Notes under the pieces: generated by a model
What the model was told of the DNA's origin: nothing
Databases searched by the model: none
The model's input: only the letters and a program-made list of their open reading frames with translations
Shown here: piece after piece, positions 30,374-41,522 of the stretch
Numbering within the stretch: position 1 is the stretch's first letter
How the letters are laid out: each line of letters starts with the position of its first letter
Made by a program: the position numbers and the translations under genes
DNA from: Blattamonas nauphoetae
Lineage: Eukaryota > Preaxostyla > Oxymonadida
NCBI GenBank assembly: GCA_033064195.1
Contig: JARBJD010000076.1
Location: forward strand, 62,001-126,000
DNA: 64,000 nucleotides
Reading direction: 5' to 3'

Positions 30374-33300
30374 TCAGTCTCGCCTTCTATTCAGCTGAGC
30401 GAGAACAGCAGGGTTGTTGATTCCATACGTTCTCATTGTCTTCTCCCTCTTGTCAATCTCAGCCTGCTCCATCTGAATCTTGTCCAAATACACTTCCCCT
30501 TCATACGTGACAACATCATCTAGCACTCTCAAATGCTTCGTCAACAGACTCCTGCAGTATCGAGTGATCACATTCAACCTCTTCGTCAGCTGCCTCCGCC
30601 TCACTCGGACCTTTCGGATGGTCGCCTGGTTGAGGTGTGTGGTGTTGATTTTGGAGAGACTGCTCTCGATCATCAGCCAATGGTATAAACACTCCTCTCG
30701 TGCGATGACAACTTCAGCAATCACTCTCCACACTCCAATCGCGTCTTTCAGTACAACATTCATCCGAACATTCGCATATCTGATCAACATGTCGATTTTC
30801 TGATCAGTCGGTGTCTCCAGAAGCGTCCAAATCTCTTCCAATTCGTGCTGAAGGTCGTTTGTGTCAATCGCCTTCCCGTCCGGCGAGGCTGGCCCCCGTC
30901 GAGAGAGAGACGAGAAAGTGTCTGTCTCGTCCATGTGTGATTTCTGACTCCTGTTCGTCGCTGATCCAAACGACTGAGGTGAGTGCACAGGACCTTCCCC
31001 TCGTTCCGGTTTCCGCTTTCGGAACTCGACGAGTTTGTCCGAGATTTGTTTGTACATCACGTTGACCTCGTCTTCGGATGGGAAATGACGGAGAATCTGT
31101 TCTTCTGTCTCTTTCTCGATCACTTCGTCTTCTTCCGACAGCTGTTTGGAGAAGAAAGCGACTTGCTGATCAATTGGTGTCTGTTTGCTTGGCTCGACCA
31201 TCAGCACATCCTTCCCATTCTCGTTCCCTGACCGCGACGTTCCTTCTCTGCTGTCGTCGATTTCATCCAAAACGTTGAACTCCGATCCGATCAGCTCCAA
31301 AATTTTGTCTTCCGTCAGATCACTCTCAGGCGCAGCATCTCCCCCCTCTGCCTTCTCATCATCTTCATCTTTCAGCGTTGAGATGACAGAGGGAACAGTT
31401 CGGATTTGCGCTTTCGAAGCTGTCGTCGTCAGTGTCTGCTTCTTCTTTGCGTTCTTTTCCTCTTTCTTCTCGTTCATCAGTGCGATCATCTTTCTCCGCT
31501 CTTCTTCCTTTTTCGTGTCAGAGAAGATCTTTCGTGTTCTGATTCGTTCTCTCTTCCATCTCTCCCGCACAAGTTCCGCGTCTTCGTTCAGCGCCATCAA
31601 TCTCTCCATCGTCCTCGCGTTGATTTGTTCCATTCCCTCTCGCAGACTTCGACTCATCTCTTCTCCCTTCCGTCGATCCTCCTCCTTCTCCTTCATCAGT
31701 TCCAGTTCTGCCCTCGCTTCGTCTGTCACCAACACACTCCCCGCGTCTGATTGAGACGATCGGAAGCCACGCATGCCAGCTCCGATCACAGGAAGCTTCT
31801 CGTCTGGTGCATTATCTTCACCCAACTCCATCTCCAACTGCGCAATCCGTTCGTCGTCATCGTCCTGTCCACGCCCAACACTCGATCGAAGGACGAGAGC
31901 TTCCATCTGCGCTCGTTTCATTCTTTGCGACGCTCGCTCGATGTGATTAGCGAATCGGGTGTCCTCAAAAGGAGTTCGAGTGAGAGCTGGATTATTCAGA
32001 TCATCACCTCCAAACAAATCATGAAGCGCGTTCGCATCATCCTGCCCATCATCGCTCTCCTCGTCCATCTCACCCGATTCGTATTGTTTCTTCATAAATC
32101 GTCGAGCTCGCAGCATCATCTCTTGTCGTGGAATTGTTGGTCCAGGCTTCTCATCCGCCAGAGATCCGCCACTCAACAGCGTCGCTGACGTGTTTGATCT
32201 GAAAGTGCGAGCAGAATCGTCATCTGCACCCCATTCAGGATTATAAAACGACGAGTTCTTCTTTGTCATGGAACTTCGAAGACTCCTCCTCGACGCTGTG
32301 TCAGAGATCGACATAGTCTTCATTCGAGACCGAACAGAAGCCGTGTCCTGCATCGATCGTCGAAGTGGGTTGTATTTTGATGGCCCAACAACTGTTTTGA
32401 TTGGCATCATCCGACTCTCCATCTCCGAAATCAACACCATCTGTGACTTCTGACGATTGAACTGCTTCCCACGAGAAAGCGCTGATTGCGCTCCTGTTCG
32501 CATTTTGAGTTCTTCTGGCGACATCCTCCACATGTCTGTCGAGCGAGTTGCTTCCATGTTGAGCAGAACAGGCTGAAACGTCAGTCTTCCTCTCTTCTTC
32601 GGTTTGGAAGGAGCAGATTCCATAACAGACATGGTCGAGTGAGAGCGGGTGTGCATAATGCTTCCGTGGGAGCGGGACGATGCGGGGTGGGCGTCGATGG
32701 ATGATTTGTTGATGGGCGGGAGGACAACAGGTCGGATCGGAGTTGTGATGGCTGGTTCGCTTTCTTCATCGTCGTCTTCCAGCGGGGCTTCGGAGAACGA
32801 CATGAGCCAGTCGGATGAACGGTTGTGGATGCGTTTTTCGGTGTTTGCTCGGACGGTGGCTGCGTTTGTCCCAAAACTGGCGAATTTGGTCAGATTTGTG
32901 CCTTTTTTGGATACAACCTCTGATGGGATGGGAATGAAATGAAGGTTAGTGAACAGAGGGAGCGATTCAAACTGCGGTACACGCTGAGCTGATCTGTTTT
33001 CATGGCAAGGGTTGATCCAACCGTGTCTGTGTTGGTTTTGGCGATTTTGCTGAGTGTTCGTCGGATATCATCTTCTGTATTCTGTTTGGCTACCGTTTTG
33101 TGCTGTCTAATGACCTGCATCTCCATTAAGACCTCGTCCAGGATCTTCTCAAAGTCGAGACTGGGAATGATATCAGCTAAGGTTGAAAAAGAGACGATTT
33201 CTTGAGTTGAATGCTATATCGAGAGCGAGCTCGGATTTTGTTGGTTTCTGCATCGAATATCCCTCTACTGCTGAGTCTGTTCTCAACTTTCTGGATGTGA

Positions 33301-33810
33301 TGAATTGATGTCGTTCAAGAAAGAAATAGCATACCGAGAACTGCCGTTCCAACTTTTCTTTGATGGCAAGACATTTCTTGACAACTTGAATTTGAATTTC
33401 GTTCATCTGCTCGGATGTGAGGCGATTGAGTTCTTGTTTTGGTAAAATGTCGTATTTGGGTGGAATTTTCAACGTCTACATTCGATGAAAATGAGAGATG
33501 GGCAGGTATCCATCGAAAAAGTCAGGAAGAAAAGGATGGTTCGTCAATTTATGGAGAGGAGACGTCGATGTGTGAGATTGTGTAATATTTCATGAAAAAT
33601 GAGATCGACAAGAATAAAAATGACAGAAAAATGTAGAAATGATAGAATTATGAGAAGAAAATGAATAAGAACGATGGTTGTTTTGATTGTAGCACACAGA
33701 ATAGATTTCGAATGGAAGATCAACAGAAAACGGAGACCTTGAGGCCTCCTTTCCTGTTGCGAGTAAGTGCTGGATAAAAACGGATGATAACAACTATGGC
33801 AGACCGACAT
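30374..33810 (-). CDS. Large coiled-coil protein with CCDC87-like C-terminus
   Basis: One 2.4-kb exon (30374 to about 32800) is preceded by shorter exons at about 33126-32950, 33480-33330 and possibly 33810-33735 (MSVCHSCYHPFLSSTYSQQE). The protein is of order 900-950 residues, rich in Ser/Arg/Met and acidic stretches, with predicted helices (AELELMKEKEEDRRKGEEMS). The C-terminus (IGVWRVIAEVVIAREECLYH; VVTYEGEVYLDKIQMEQAEI) has the pattern of the conserved end of CCDC87, a sperm and cilia-associated coiled-coil protein (FKGRPYLEKMK in animals). I infer a flagellar or cytoskeletal role, with moderate doubt. Upstream splice borders are approximate. Confidence 0.5.
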
Positions 33811-35045
33811 TTCGATTTGAGTGAGTGAATGTTGTGTTTACATTTCTTGTGGGGAAAACTGCCAGAGACAACGTACCAATTGACTTCCTGACGCCTACCT
33901 CCATTAAATGGATCAGAAAATCTGTCTCAGTAAATGTACACTTCTTGAACGCTCATATACAAGAGCGAACACTCCGCAAACAAACAAAAGCTCCCAAAGC
34001 AAAATACCGCAAGCAAAGTTGCTTTGAAGGGAACAGTGATTGATCTATTTCATATTGCATCGTTTACTCTGTGTCTGAAGGCATGGATCAACAACAAGAC
34101 AGAGTTTGGATGCACCATCTTTGTGTTCGTGATTATTTGTGAATCAGGCCACTTTTTTGGGTCTCTTTGGACACCCACTCCAATACTGACATCACAGAGA
34201 TCTTGGTCAGAATCTGAGTATTCATTTTCCCATATTCTCCGAATTGTGCTTGATCGATGAAAAATGATGTGGTAGAGAGAAATGATGGAGTGGAAGAAAA
34301 CCAATGCAGGTAAATCACGACGTTACATCCAAATTCTGCAACAAAAGATGGAAAAGTCCATCCTTCCTTGATTGAGGAGTGCTGAACGGTTTTTCAGTAA
34401 ACTTCGACAGTTGTGAAGGAGTGTCTTCAATCTCATTGTGGGTGATTGTACAACAACTATCGCAAGTGAAGAGGGAAGAAAAATGAGCGGCGTCAACAAG
34501 GCGAAGGAAAAAAGATTATTGAAGGGAGATTGAGAAAAACAGAGGAAATATCGAGTGACTGGTTTTTCAATGGCTAGAAGACAAAGGCCAGTGAACTTAT
34601 TGGAAACCGTTCCCCGTGCGAACACAGAAAATCGTTATTGGCAATGAACTTGATGCATCATCATTTTCGAATGATGCACTCTAAGAATTGCCGTAGAGCA
34701 AAGCTGAATGATATCACACCGTTTGGAGCCTTTGTAGACATTGTTTGATGGAATATGTTGATCGAAATAGGATCATAGTGGACGGTGAGTCTTGTTGGTG
34801 TTGAAATTCAAGATGGTGAAAGTTGGGTCTGATCTTCACAAACACACAAACTATCTCGTTTTGGGTGACAATTTGTTCAAAATCTTTCTAATCGGCGATT
34901 ACACTCTTCCTGGTCGGCGCGTGGATCTATTCTTTGCCATAAATCACTGACAATTGACGAAACTGTGAGTCAACAGAAGCAATATCAAAATAGCTTGTAT
35001 TATCAATCAAATGATTGAAAAATAGAACAAACAAAGGACAACAGT
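33811..35045. other. No confidently assignable gene
   Basis: Short minus-strand frames at 34304-34050 and 34625-34323 have some coding look (NEYSDSDQDLCDVSIGVGVQ) but no recognisable family and no complete spliced model. I see no repeat or RNA gene. Confidence 0.3.
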
Positions 35046-36554
35046 TTATCCCAAATTGTGTACAGTTCCCTGAAATGTCACACTTGACTTGTTCAGCACT
35101 CCCCAAAACGTGATCTCAATCTGGTCATCTTTGAAGTAGCCATCGATGGCGAAGACGAGCGGGACAGGAATGTTGATGAAGTGGTGTTGCTGTTGGACAC
35201 CGTCGATGAAGAAGTGGAGTGTCCTCCTCTCCAAATCAGCCTCCGCCGAGAACTCCTGTCTTTTCTGAGGAATCGTGTTCTGAGCAATCCTCCTGCCAGC
35301 CGTGAAGAGAAATCCATCGAAGTTGAACATCAACGCTGCTTTTGGTGATCTGTACACTCCCGTTGTGAGATGTTTTGTTTGCTCGGCAGCGTCCAGCACA
35401 CCTATACCTGAGAGAAGGAAGATGATGAATGGAGGAGGAAAAAAACTGATTCGTGCTTCAGTTTCGACGGTCAAGCGATGGACGCCTTTTGAGACAGGTT
35501 TTGTGAAGCAACCAGCGTCACAATCTCCAATATGTTTGAGAATTGGTCCATTCAGCGAGAAGTGATTCGGACTGAACGTGATGATGACTTCAGACGCCAC
35601 AATTGTTCTTGAACGTGCAATGGGCTCAGTTGGTATCTCGTCGATGCGTCGGCGTCTATCTTCCAGAATCCTCTCCAATTCTTCCAGTCGATGCTCTTTG
35701 CGCGCCAAATCACTTTGTAGCTGGTCTTTTTCTTGTTGGATGCGTTCCTTCTCTTTCTGGAGAGATTGGTTCATCAAAATATGTGTTTTCCGTTCATCTG
35801 TCCACTCTGCCTTTTCTCGTTCCAGTTGGGCGATTTTCCTTTTTGCTTCTTCGAGTGTTGCTTGGAGTTGGTCTTGTTTCTTTTGGAGATTGGAGAATGA
35901 TGTTTGTGTTGAATCAATCGAATCAAGCTGTTCTTTCGGGACAAGAAGAAAAGTCCCTTCAGTGACATGTTTCAGAGAAGCCAGGCATCTGTCGACATCT
36001 CGAAGGGCTGAGGGAGTGAGAGAAGAAGAAGATTGGGAGAGTTGGGAGAGGGAAGAGTGGAGGAATCGCTTGTTTGGGATGGGAATGTTTGAATCGAAGC
36101 ACTCGTCCAGGATCGTCATCGTTCTTTGAAGAAGCTGCGAGAGCTGTTCATTGTTTTGTTGGTTCTGTGATTGGATGTGGGTTGTGAGGAGAGTGGGAAT
36201 GTGGAACCATTGGAAAGAGTTGACTCTGTTTCTTGGATGGATAGACGAATCACTCAACCATTCCAACACTGATTCGATTGTTGGTTGTTTCTGGAGATTG
36301 ATTAAAAGATGGAACAAAGAGTGAGAGCGATTTATAGTTTGAGAAAAACGTGATATAAACCAACTCATCTTTGTCGTCGATATTCGAGATATTCTGAAGA
36401 TATCCAGAGATAAAAAGGATGAGAATGGAAGGCAAGAATGAGTAGAAAGGATAGACGAGGAATCATACCTGTTTAGGGTCCGGAAGCATGTCTTTCTTTC
36501 GTGATCCAACCACAACAATTTAAAGTGTTGGAGTTGTGATTGGCCAATCCTCAT
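35046..36554 (-). CDS. Coiled-coil protein with C-terminal SPRY-like module (family S, copy 1)
   Basis: About 430-500 residues; the 5' end is uncertain and may lie in a short exon upstream of about 36300, because CTCCAG at 36296 looks like an acceptor. The order is: an N-terminal helical region (TIESVLEWLSDSSIHPRNRV), a coiled coil (about 90 residues: QDQLQATLEEAKRKIAQLER, KEKERIQQEKDQLQSDLARK), then a beta-rich module with GCFTKPVSKGVHRLTVETEA, FSAEADLERRTLHFFIDGVQ and NIPVPLVFAIDGYFKDDQIE, resembling SPRY/B30.2-like folds. Copies 2 and 3 are at 39962-40375 and 58907-60102. Copy 3 has an intron where this copy reads through in frame. Function unknown; likely a lineage-specific family. Confidence 0.6.
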   Translation of the reverse strand: MRIGQSQLQHFKLLWLDHERKTCFRTLNRYDSSSILSTHSCLPFSSFLSLDIFRISRISTTKMSWFISRFSQTINRSHSLFHLLINLQKQPTIESVLEWLSDSSIHPRNRVNSFQWFHIPTLLTTHIQSQNQQNNEQLSQLLQRTMTILDECFDSNIPIPNKRFLHSSLSQLSQSSSSLTPSALRDVDRCLASLKHVTEGTFLLVPKEQLDSIDSTQTSFSNLQKKQDQLQATLEEAKRKIAQLEREKAEWTDERKTHILMNQSLQKEKERIQQEKDQLQSDLARKEHRLEELERILEDRRRRIDEIPTEPIARSRTIVASEVIITFSPNHFSLNGPILKHIGDCDAGCFTKPVSKGVHRLTVETEARISFFPPPFIIFLLSGIGVLDAAEQTKHLTTGVYRSPKAALMFNFDGFLFTAGRRIAQNTIPQKRQEFSAEADLERRTLHFFIDGVQQQHHFINIPVPLVFAIDGYFKDDQIEITFWGVLNKSSVTFQGTVHNLG

Positions 36555-36960
36555 TCCTTCACAACACCTATCTCAATCGCGTTGTTTCATCACTATGTTC
36601 AATCAGAGATTTCTGAGAATGCTTGAGATACTCTTTGAATCTGTAAGATGTGCGGAATGAAAACACATATCGAATTCCGAGTCGCCCAGAGATCAATTGG
36701 ATATTTGAAGTGAACAGCATGCATGATATCAGTGGATTCTCGGTTGATGAAGAGGTGGAGGGATTGAGTGATAGCAACAGCTGGTTGGGAAACAGAAGAG
36801 GTGAGACCGAATCAAAACAAATTAACGACAGATAATTGACCACACTGATGTGTTGACACAGAGGGAGTCAGGACCTTGAATGATCAGCTTGTAATGTCAT
36901 CAGAACATCGAGTGAAATGTGGAATGCAAACGACAGAGTTCCTTTCGTGTCTCCCGTCAT

Positions 36961-37776
36961 CTATGTCGGCCAAAGATAGTTCATTCCCAACTTGTTCAAG
37001 AGTTCGATTGAATATCTCCTCACATTCCTTCCACATGTCATATTATTCTCGTGAAGCAGCGATTGTTCAACGGTTTCGAGAATCCCTTCTATTTTCAATA
37101 TCTCCATCAAAACTCTGCGTCGACGCAAAGCTGCACCTCTCAGGCGCTTTAGGGAGCGAATCTTGTCGAAGATGGTGTAGATAAATGACTCGCGGGCGTA
37201 TTCGTGCTCCACTTCTGTGAGAAGTGACTGAAAGATGATGGGGATGTGAGAAGAACACAGAAAAGTCAGAGTTGGTTGGTGTCGTGTACTTACCTCAAAG
37301 AAATCAAAGAAGAGCTTCCATATTTCTTGAGATTCATCATTCCACAACACAAAGCGAGGATTGCGACTGATCTGGACAAGAGATGGTTCGATTGGGATTA
37401 AGACTTCATGCAGCACCACATTTCGGACTGATTGAGGGCCGGTGTCCGAACTGTCGGCGGGGAAGCCGAGATAGGTTGTGTTGAGGAGTGTGACGGGATT
37501 GTGGAGAATCATGAGAATCTCCCTCAGGACCTGTTGATCTTCAATCACAGAGAGATCGTTCACGTGAGGTGTTGAAAGGATTGTGGGAAAGAGTTTGGAG
37601 GAGACAAGGGTCAGGCGGAGTGATGGTGTGGCACAAACAAGACATCGATTGACCATGGTGAGTGTGTTCCTTAATATCGACGTGTGTGACGAAGACAAGA
37701 GTACAATCACCGAATCCACAAACACTGCAGCGGGGTTGGTGGAGATGTGTTCAACGGTCTTCATGAAATCTGTCAC
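36961..37776 (-). CDS. Helical-repeat protein (family H, copy A)
   Basis: Encodes a helical protein (VFVDSVIVLLSSSHTSILRN, RLTLVSSKLFPTILSTPHVN, VLHEVLIPIEPSLVQISRNP) with repeated helix pairs, HEAT-like in style. A GT-AG segment of 66 bases (GTAAGT...TTTCAG, about 37228-37293) lies inside; it has no stop and is a multiple of three, so the gene reads with or without splicing. Copies B and C are at 38723-39703 and 55616-56562. Compared with copy B the N-terminal 60 residues are missing at this end. Matching sequence appears on the same strand at 38117-38345, beyond an inverted repeat. No function known. Confidence 0.5.
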   Translation of the reverse strand: MTDFMKTVEHISTNPAAVFVDSVIVLLSSSHTSILRNTLTMVNRCLVCATPSLRLTLVSSKLFPTILSTPHVNDLSVIEDQQVLREILMILHNPVTLLNTTYLGFPADSSDTGPQSVRNVVLHEVLIPIEPSLVQISRNPRFVLWNDESQEIWKLFFDFFEVSTRHQPTLTFLCSSHIPIIFQSLLTEVEHEYARESFIYTIFDKIRSLKRLRGAALRRRRVLMEILKIEGILETVEQSLLHENNMTCGRNVRRYSIELLNKLGMNYLWPT

Positions 37777-38151
37777 TCCGATTTCCGGTTCTTGGGTCTC
37801 GTTGACATGAGGTAAGGTTTGATCGTAACATTTTCATGAATTTAGTTTTATGCTAAAGGAGAACGAGTTTTGAAAATTGGAGAGGAGAAATAACGTGCAG
37901 TATTTGGACTGGAATATGGTGTGAGGTGTGAACCGTGGAAGGATCGGAGTGAATTATGGTTACCCAATACACGAAACTCACCAACGATAGCTCAATGACG
38001 ATCACCATCACATTCACTCAATTAGAGAAGATATGTACCGTAGTCTTGTCCAATAGTTTAGAAATGAAATGGAATAGAAGGACAGATTCGTCTGATCAAA
38101 CCCTTAATTCCAGTTCTTAAGACCCAAGAACCGGAAGTCGGAGTGACAGAT
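37768..38151. repeat. 32-base inverted repeats flanking about 320 bases
   Basis: Bases 37768-37799 and 38120-38151 are reverse complements with one mismatch. They separate the body of family-H copy A from its apparent N-terminal coding sequence. The interior shows no gene. This could be a MITE-like insertion or the trace of an inversion; I see no target duplication that decides it. Confidence 0.65.
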
Positions 38152-38345
38152 GGTTGACAAAGACAATTGGATTGGGAAGTTGGGAGATGGAAGAAAGAAA
38201 AGTTGAAGCTTTGCTAACAAGCCCCTCATCAAACTGGAAACTGTCTCTGACCATCGAAACAAGAGAGATGAAGATTGGTGAAACAGAAATCGCTTTGATT
38301 GGATCATCGGGATTCCAAGTCAGGAATGGAGAGTATTCTGTATGA
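38117..38345 (-). pseudogene. Detached N-terminal part of family H, copy A
   Basis: Encodes YSPFLTWNPDDPIKAISVSP and SMVRDSFQFDEGLVSKASTF, aligning with the N-terminus of copy B (SSPFVMCNPYDPDDVDFLSE; SKVKDGYQFNENRLLKVSKV). The frame ends at a TAA within the inverted repeat next to it. It may be exon 1 of copy A if a long intron is spliced out, or a fragment cut off by rearrangement. Confidence 0.5.
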
Positions 38346-38722
38346 ATGATATAACTGTGAGGAGAAAATGAGGGAAACCTTCTGAAGAGATCATTGTCGA
38401 TTTGTTTTCCTACTGAAAAGCGACAAATCCTTCGACGCGATGGGCTGATCACGTCAGTCATTTCAACCAAAGCGTTACTGAACGTGTGGTGTTGTGAAAC
38501 AAGATAACACTGAAAACCAATTGTCAATCGAGAACCGTCGAAACAAGAAAGCAGAAGCCCAGAAAGTTATCCCGAATCGAATATTTCTCATTAATCTCCA
38601 TCGATGGAAGAGAATCTGTACCCTGTCACAGAAGTGATAATTTGACATTCTTAATATACTGAAGTGGAATCGATTGAATTGTGATTTTACGCTATTGGCG
38701 GGCATGGTTGCGAAAGTCGAAC

Positions 38723-39703
38723 CTAGCTAGGCCGACAACAGTTTGTTCCCATTTTGTCCATAATTCCAAATGTGTGGTTTCTCACCCCTTTTCCTTGCCT
38801 CGCCCGATTGTTGTGAAGCAATGTTTGTTCCAGTCTTTCATGAAACCCTTCTTGTTCCAGTGTCTGCAGCAATATTCTCCCATTTCGCCAAATTTCGGCT
38901 CCTTTGGTCTTCCAATTGTTGATTCTTTCGAACATGGAACTTAAGACACCTTGATGGGCCCCATTGTCTTCCACTTCCGTGAGAAGTGATTGGAAGGCCA
39001 TTGGGATGTGAGAAGAACAAATGAAATCCAGTGTTGGTCGGTGGAATACACTCGCTTCAAAGATATTGACCAGTAATCGGAATGTGTCTCCGGATTCATC
39101 GTCCCACGACAGAAGGTGGGGATTGCGACTGATCTGGACGAGAGATGGTTCGATTGGGATAAATACTTTATTCAACACCACATCTCGGACTGATTGAGGG
39201 TCAGTGTGGTATATGGTGGAGATATGTCGAAGATGCCTGGTAGAGGAAAGGCTGACACTCAAATCGAGAATCACGAGAAGCTTGTGTATGAGGGATTTAG
39301 CATTAATCACAGAAAGATCCCGCAAGTGAGGTGTCGAAAGGACTTTGGGAAAGAGTTTGGAGGAGACAATGGCTCGGTGAGTAGAATCTGAACACCAAAT
39401 CAGACATTCGCGAATGAATGAGAGAGTATCCCGGACAATCGATGGATGGGACGAAGATAAGAGAATAGTTACTGAATCCACAAACTCTGCAGCAATGTGT
39501 GAGGAATCTAGTGTAATTCCCGCTAAGAAATGTTCGGCAAAGCCCTCACATTTGAAACTCTTATTGATCGAAGAGAAGACCTTGGAGACTTTCAGAAGAC
39601 GATTCTCATTAAACTGGTAGCCATCCTTGACCTTTGAAACAAGAGAGGTGAAGGATTCTGACAGAAAATCAACATCATCTGGATCGTAGGGATTGCACAT
39701 CAC
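38723..39703 (-). CDS. Helical-repeat protein (family H, copy B)
   Basis: Uninterrupted frame of 326 residues, the most complete member of the family. N-terminus MCNPYDPDDVDFLSESFTSL, then repeated helices (EFVDSVTILLSSSHPSIVRD, AIVSSKLFPKVLSTPHLRDL, PSLVQISRNPHLLSWDDESG) and a basic C-terminus. The stretch corresponding to the copy-A intron is retained here as coding sequence (ASVFHRPTLDFICSSHIPMA) and lacks canonical splice sites. Flanking DNA on both sides is duplicated at copy C. No known domain could be named. Confidence 0.55.
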   Translation of the reverse strand: MMCNPYDPDDVDFLSESFTSLVSKVKDGYQFNENRLLKVSKVFSSINKSFKCEGFAEHFLAGITLDSSHIAAEFVDSVTILLSSSHPSIVRDTLSFIRECLIWCSDSTHRAIVSSKLFPKVLSTPHLRDLSVINAKSLIHKLLVILDLSVSLSSTRHLRHISTIYHTDPQSVRDVVLNKVFIPIEPSLVQISRNPHLLSWDDESGDTFRLLVNIFEASVFHRPTLDFICSSHIPMAFQSLLTEVEDNGAHQGVLSSMFERINNWKTKGAEIWRNGRILLQTLEQEGFHERLEQTLLHNNRARQGKGVRNHTFGIMDKMGTNCCRPS

Positions 39704-39961
39704 AAATGGAGATGAGTCTGTATGAATCAGGTGACAACGAGGAGAAAAAGATGAATACTGATTGATGAGATTTTGTTCTTGTTGGTTACTTGTCTAATAA
39801 GGTGAGGTCTCTTCAGACAAAACCCATCCATGGGAAGATCAAGATCAACTCGCTTCTTAAACAATCAAGCGCATCTCAGAGGAAGCTGGAGTCTGGGAGA
39901 ATCACATCGATTGATGGCAAGTATGTAAAAACGAGCGAGGTAGGAAGTGAGACGAGAGGAA

Positions 39962-40375
39962 TTAAAAGAACAATCCCATATTGCGTCCGGTACCTTTAAA
40001 TGTCACACTTGACTTCTTCAACTTTCCCCAAAACGTGATCTCAATCGGAATATCCTTCGAAGAGGTGCCAGCTTGGATGGCGAAGACGAGAGGGACAGGA
40101 ATGGTGGCGAAGTGGTGTTCCTGCTGAACACCGTCGACGAAGAAGTGAAGTGTCATGTTCTCCAAATCAGCCTCTGCCGACCACTCCTGCTCTGGCTGAG
40201 GAGTCGTGTTCTGAGCACCGAAGTAGTCAGCCGTATGGAGATATCCATCACTGTTGTCCATCGTTTCTCCATATCGATCTGAAGATACTCTACATGTCAC
40301 GGAAGCTTCATGCCCGCTATACCTGTCTGACACGACATGACAGACCTCTTTTTCTGAAAAGCGCTGACATGTCAT
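39962..40375 (-). pseudogene. C-terminal fragment of the SPRY-like family (family S, copy 2)
   Basis: Encodes the last third of the family: YLHTADYFGAQNTTPQPEQE, WSAEADLENMTLHFFVDGVQ and IPVPLVFAIQAGTSSKDIPI. The coiled-coil and N-terminal parts are absent, and the first 40 residues are unrelated. It is part of a block duplicated at 58907-59275. Probably a truncated relic, although the remaining frame is open. Confidence 0.55.
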
Positions 40376-41522
40376 GACATTGAGGTTTTTGTTTATGGGT
40401 CATCGATCTTATCTCATTTCCTTGAATCAAACGACAATGAGGATAATTTGAAGTTCAAACGACTGTACTATGTCTCTAGTCCAGGTCGATGGGGACATGG
40501 CTAGCATTTGTTCCGTTTTAACATCTTTTGAATCCATTTCCTGAGGGTCATGGGACGATCCTGAGCCTCAGACTGAAAAGGCTAGATTTGTTCATCCATC
40601 ATGTTCATTCGATTTTCCGTTGTCCTCTAGTGCAGTTGAATACCAATTTAAATCAATCTCACCCTTGTGCCAACGTTCGTTCGGTAAATCACTTCCGTGT
40701 CTCTTCGACTGGATGATAATCGGTCATGTTTCCCAATTTCCTGTTCAATCAAAATTTACATGATCTGTATGATGTTTAAACAACTTTTTTCATTATTTTC
40801 CAGTTGTTTAGCCTGTTATTCCACGTCGTAACAAGTCTCGCGACATTTCCTAAACCCAACAATGTCAGCAAACAAAGATGTTTTCACACCAAGTTCATCC
40901 TTTTTCAGTGGTATCTCTCTTTTTTCCGGAATTCATCTTCTTCAGAAACCACATCTGTCCCTCTGATCACATCTGCGTTGATGTTGACTTCTAACGGTTC
41001 AGTGAACAAACTATGACTCTTACATGATGAAAAACCGATTCATTTGACCAACTCAAACACAATCTCTTGTCACTGCAGTCTTGATCCGCATCTCTCACAA
41101 CCCATTCATCAACCTACTTCTGTGCCTCTTCTCTGAGTCTTTTCTCTTTGAACGCTCTGTCTTTTTCTTCTATGACATGGTTTAATCCGATTCGGGTGTT
41201 TTTCCCAGATGATTCATCTTCATTACCATGAATTTTTCAATTTTTTCTCTTCCACCACCTGATATGTCTCTGATAGAAATGATTCTCAAAGTGGAGTGAA
41301 AGGAGATGGTAACATGTTTTCAAACACCCAGAGTGCGAAATACGAGCTTTGGTAGTTCAGACTGTGATCTGTCCCATTGAGGTGTTTTATTGACATTTGG
41401 GTGAGAGTCTGAGCGAAGTCAAAACTGCCTGAGATGACTTCTCTCAAATTTTACTCATATTCTGACAACATTTCGAATAAAAATAGAGAAACAGAAACAT
41501 GAGGGAAACGTGTCAAAACATG
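40376..41522. other. No gene or repeat recognised
   Basis: All frames are short and of poor coding character. I found no inverted repeat here that could serve as the left end of the neighbouring transposase element. Confidence 0.4.

Noticed and set aside
31185-31754. Plus-strand Ser/Phe-rich frame opposite the CCDC87-like gene
   Set aside because: It is low complexity and fully explained by the charged minus-strand protein.
35578-36129. Plus-strand Arg/Ser/Cys-rich frame opposite family S copy 1
   Set aside because: It is the complement of the coiled coil; composition is unlike the neighbouring genes.
40376-41522. Left terminus of the DDE-like transposase element
   Set aside because: No sequence here matches, in inverted orientation, the region upstream of the transposase.
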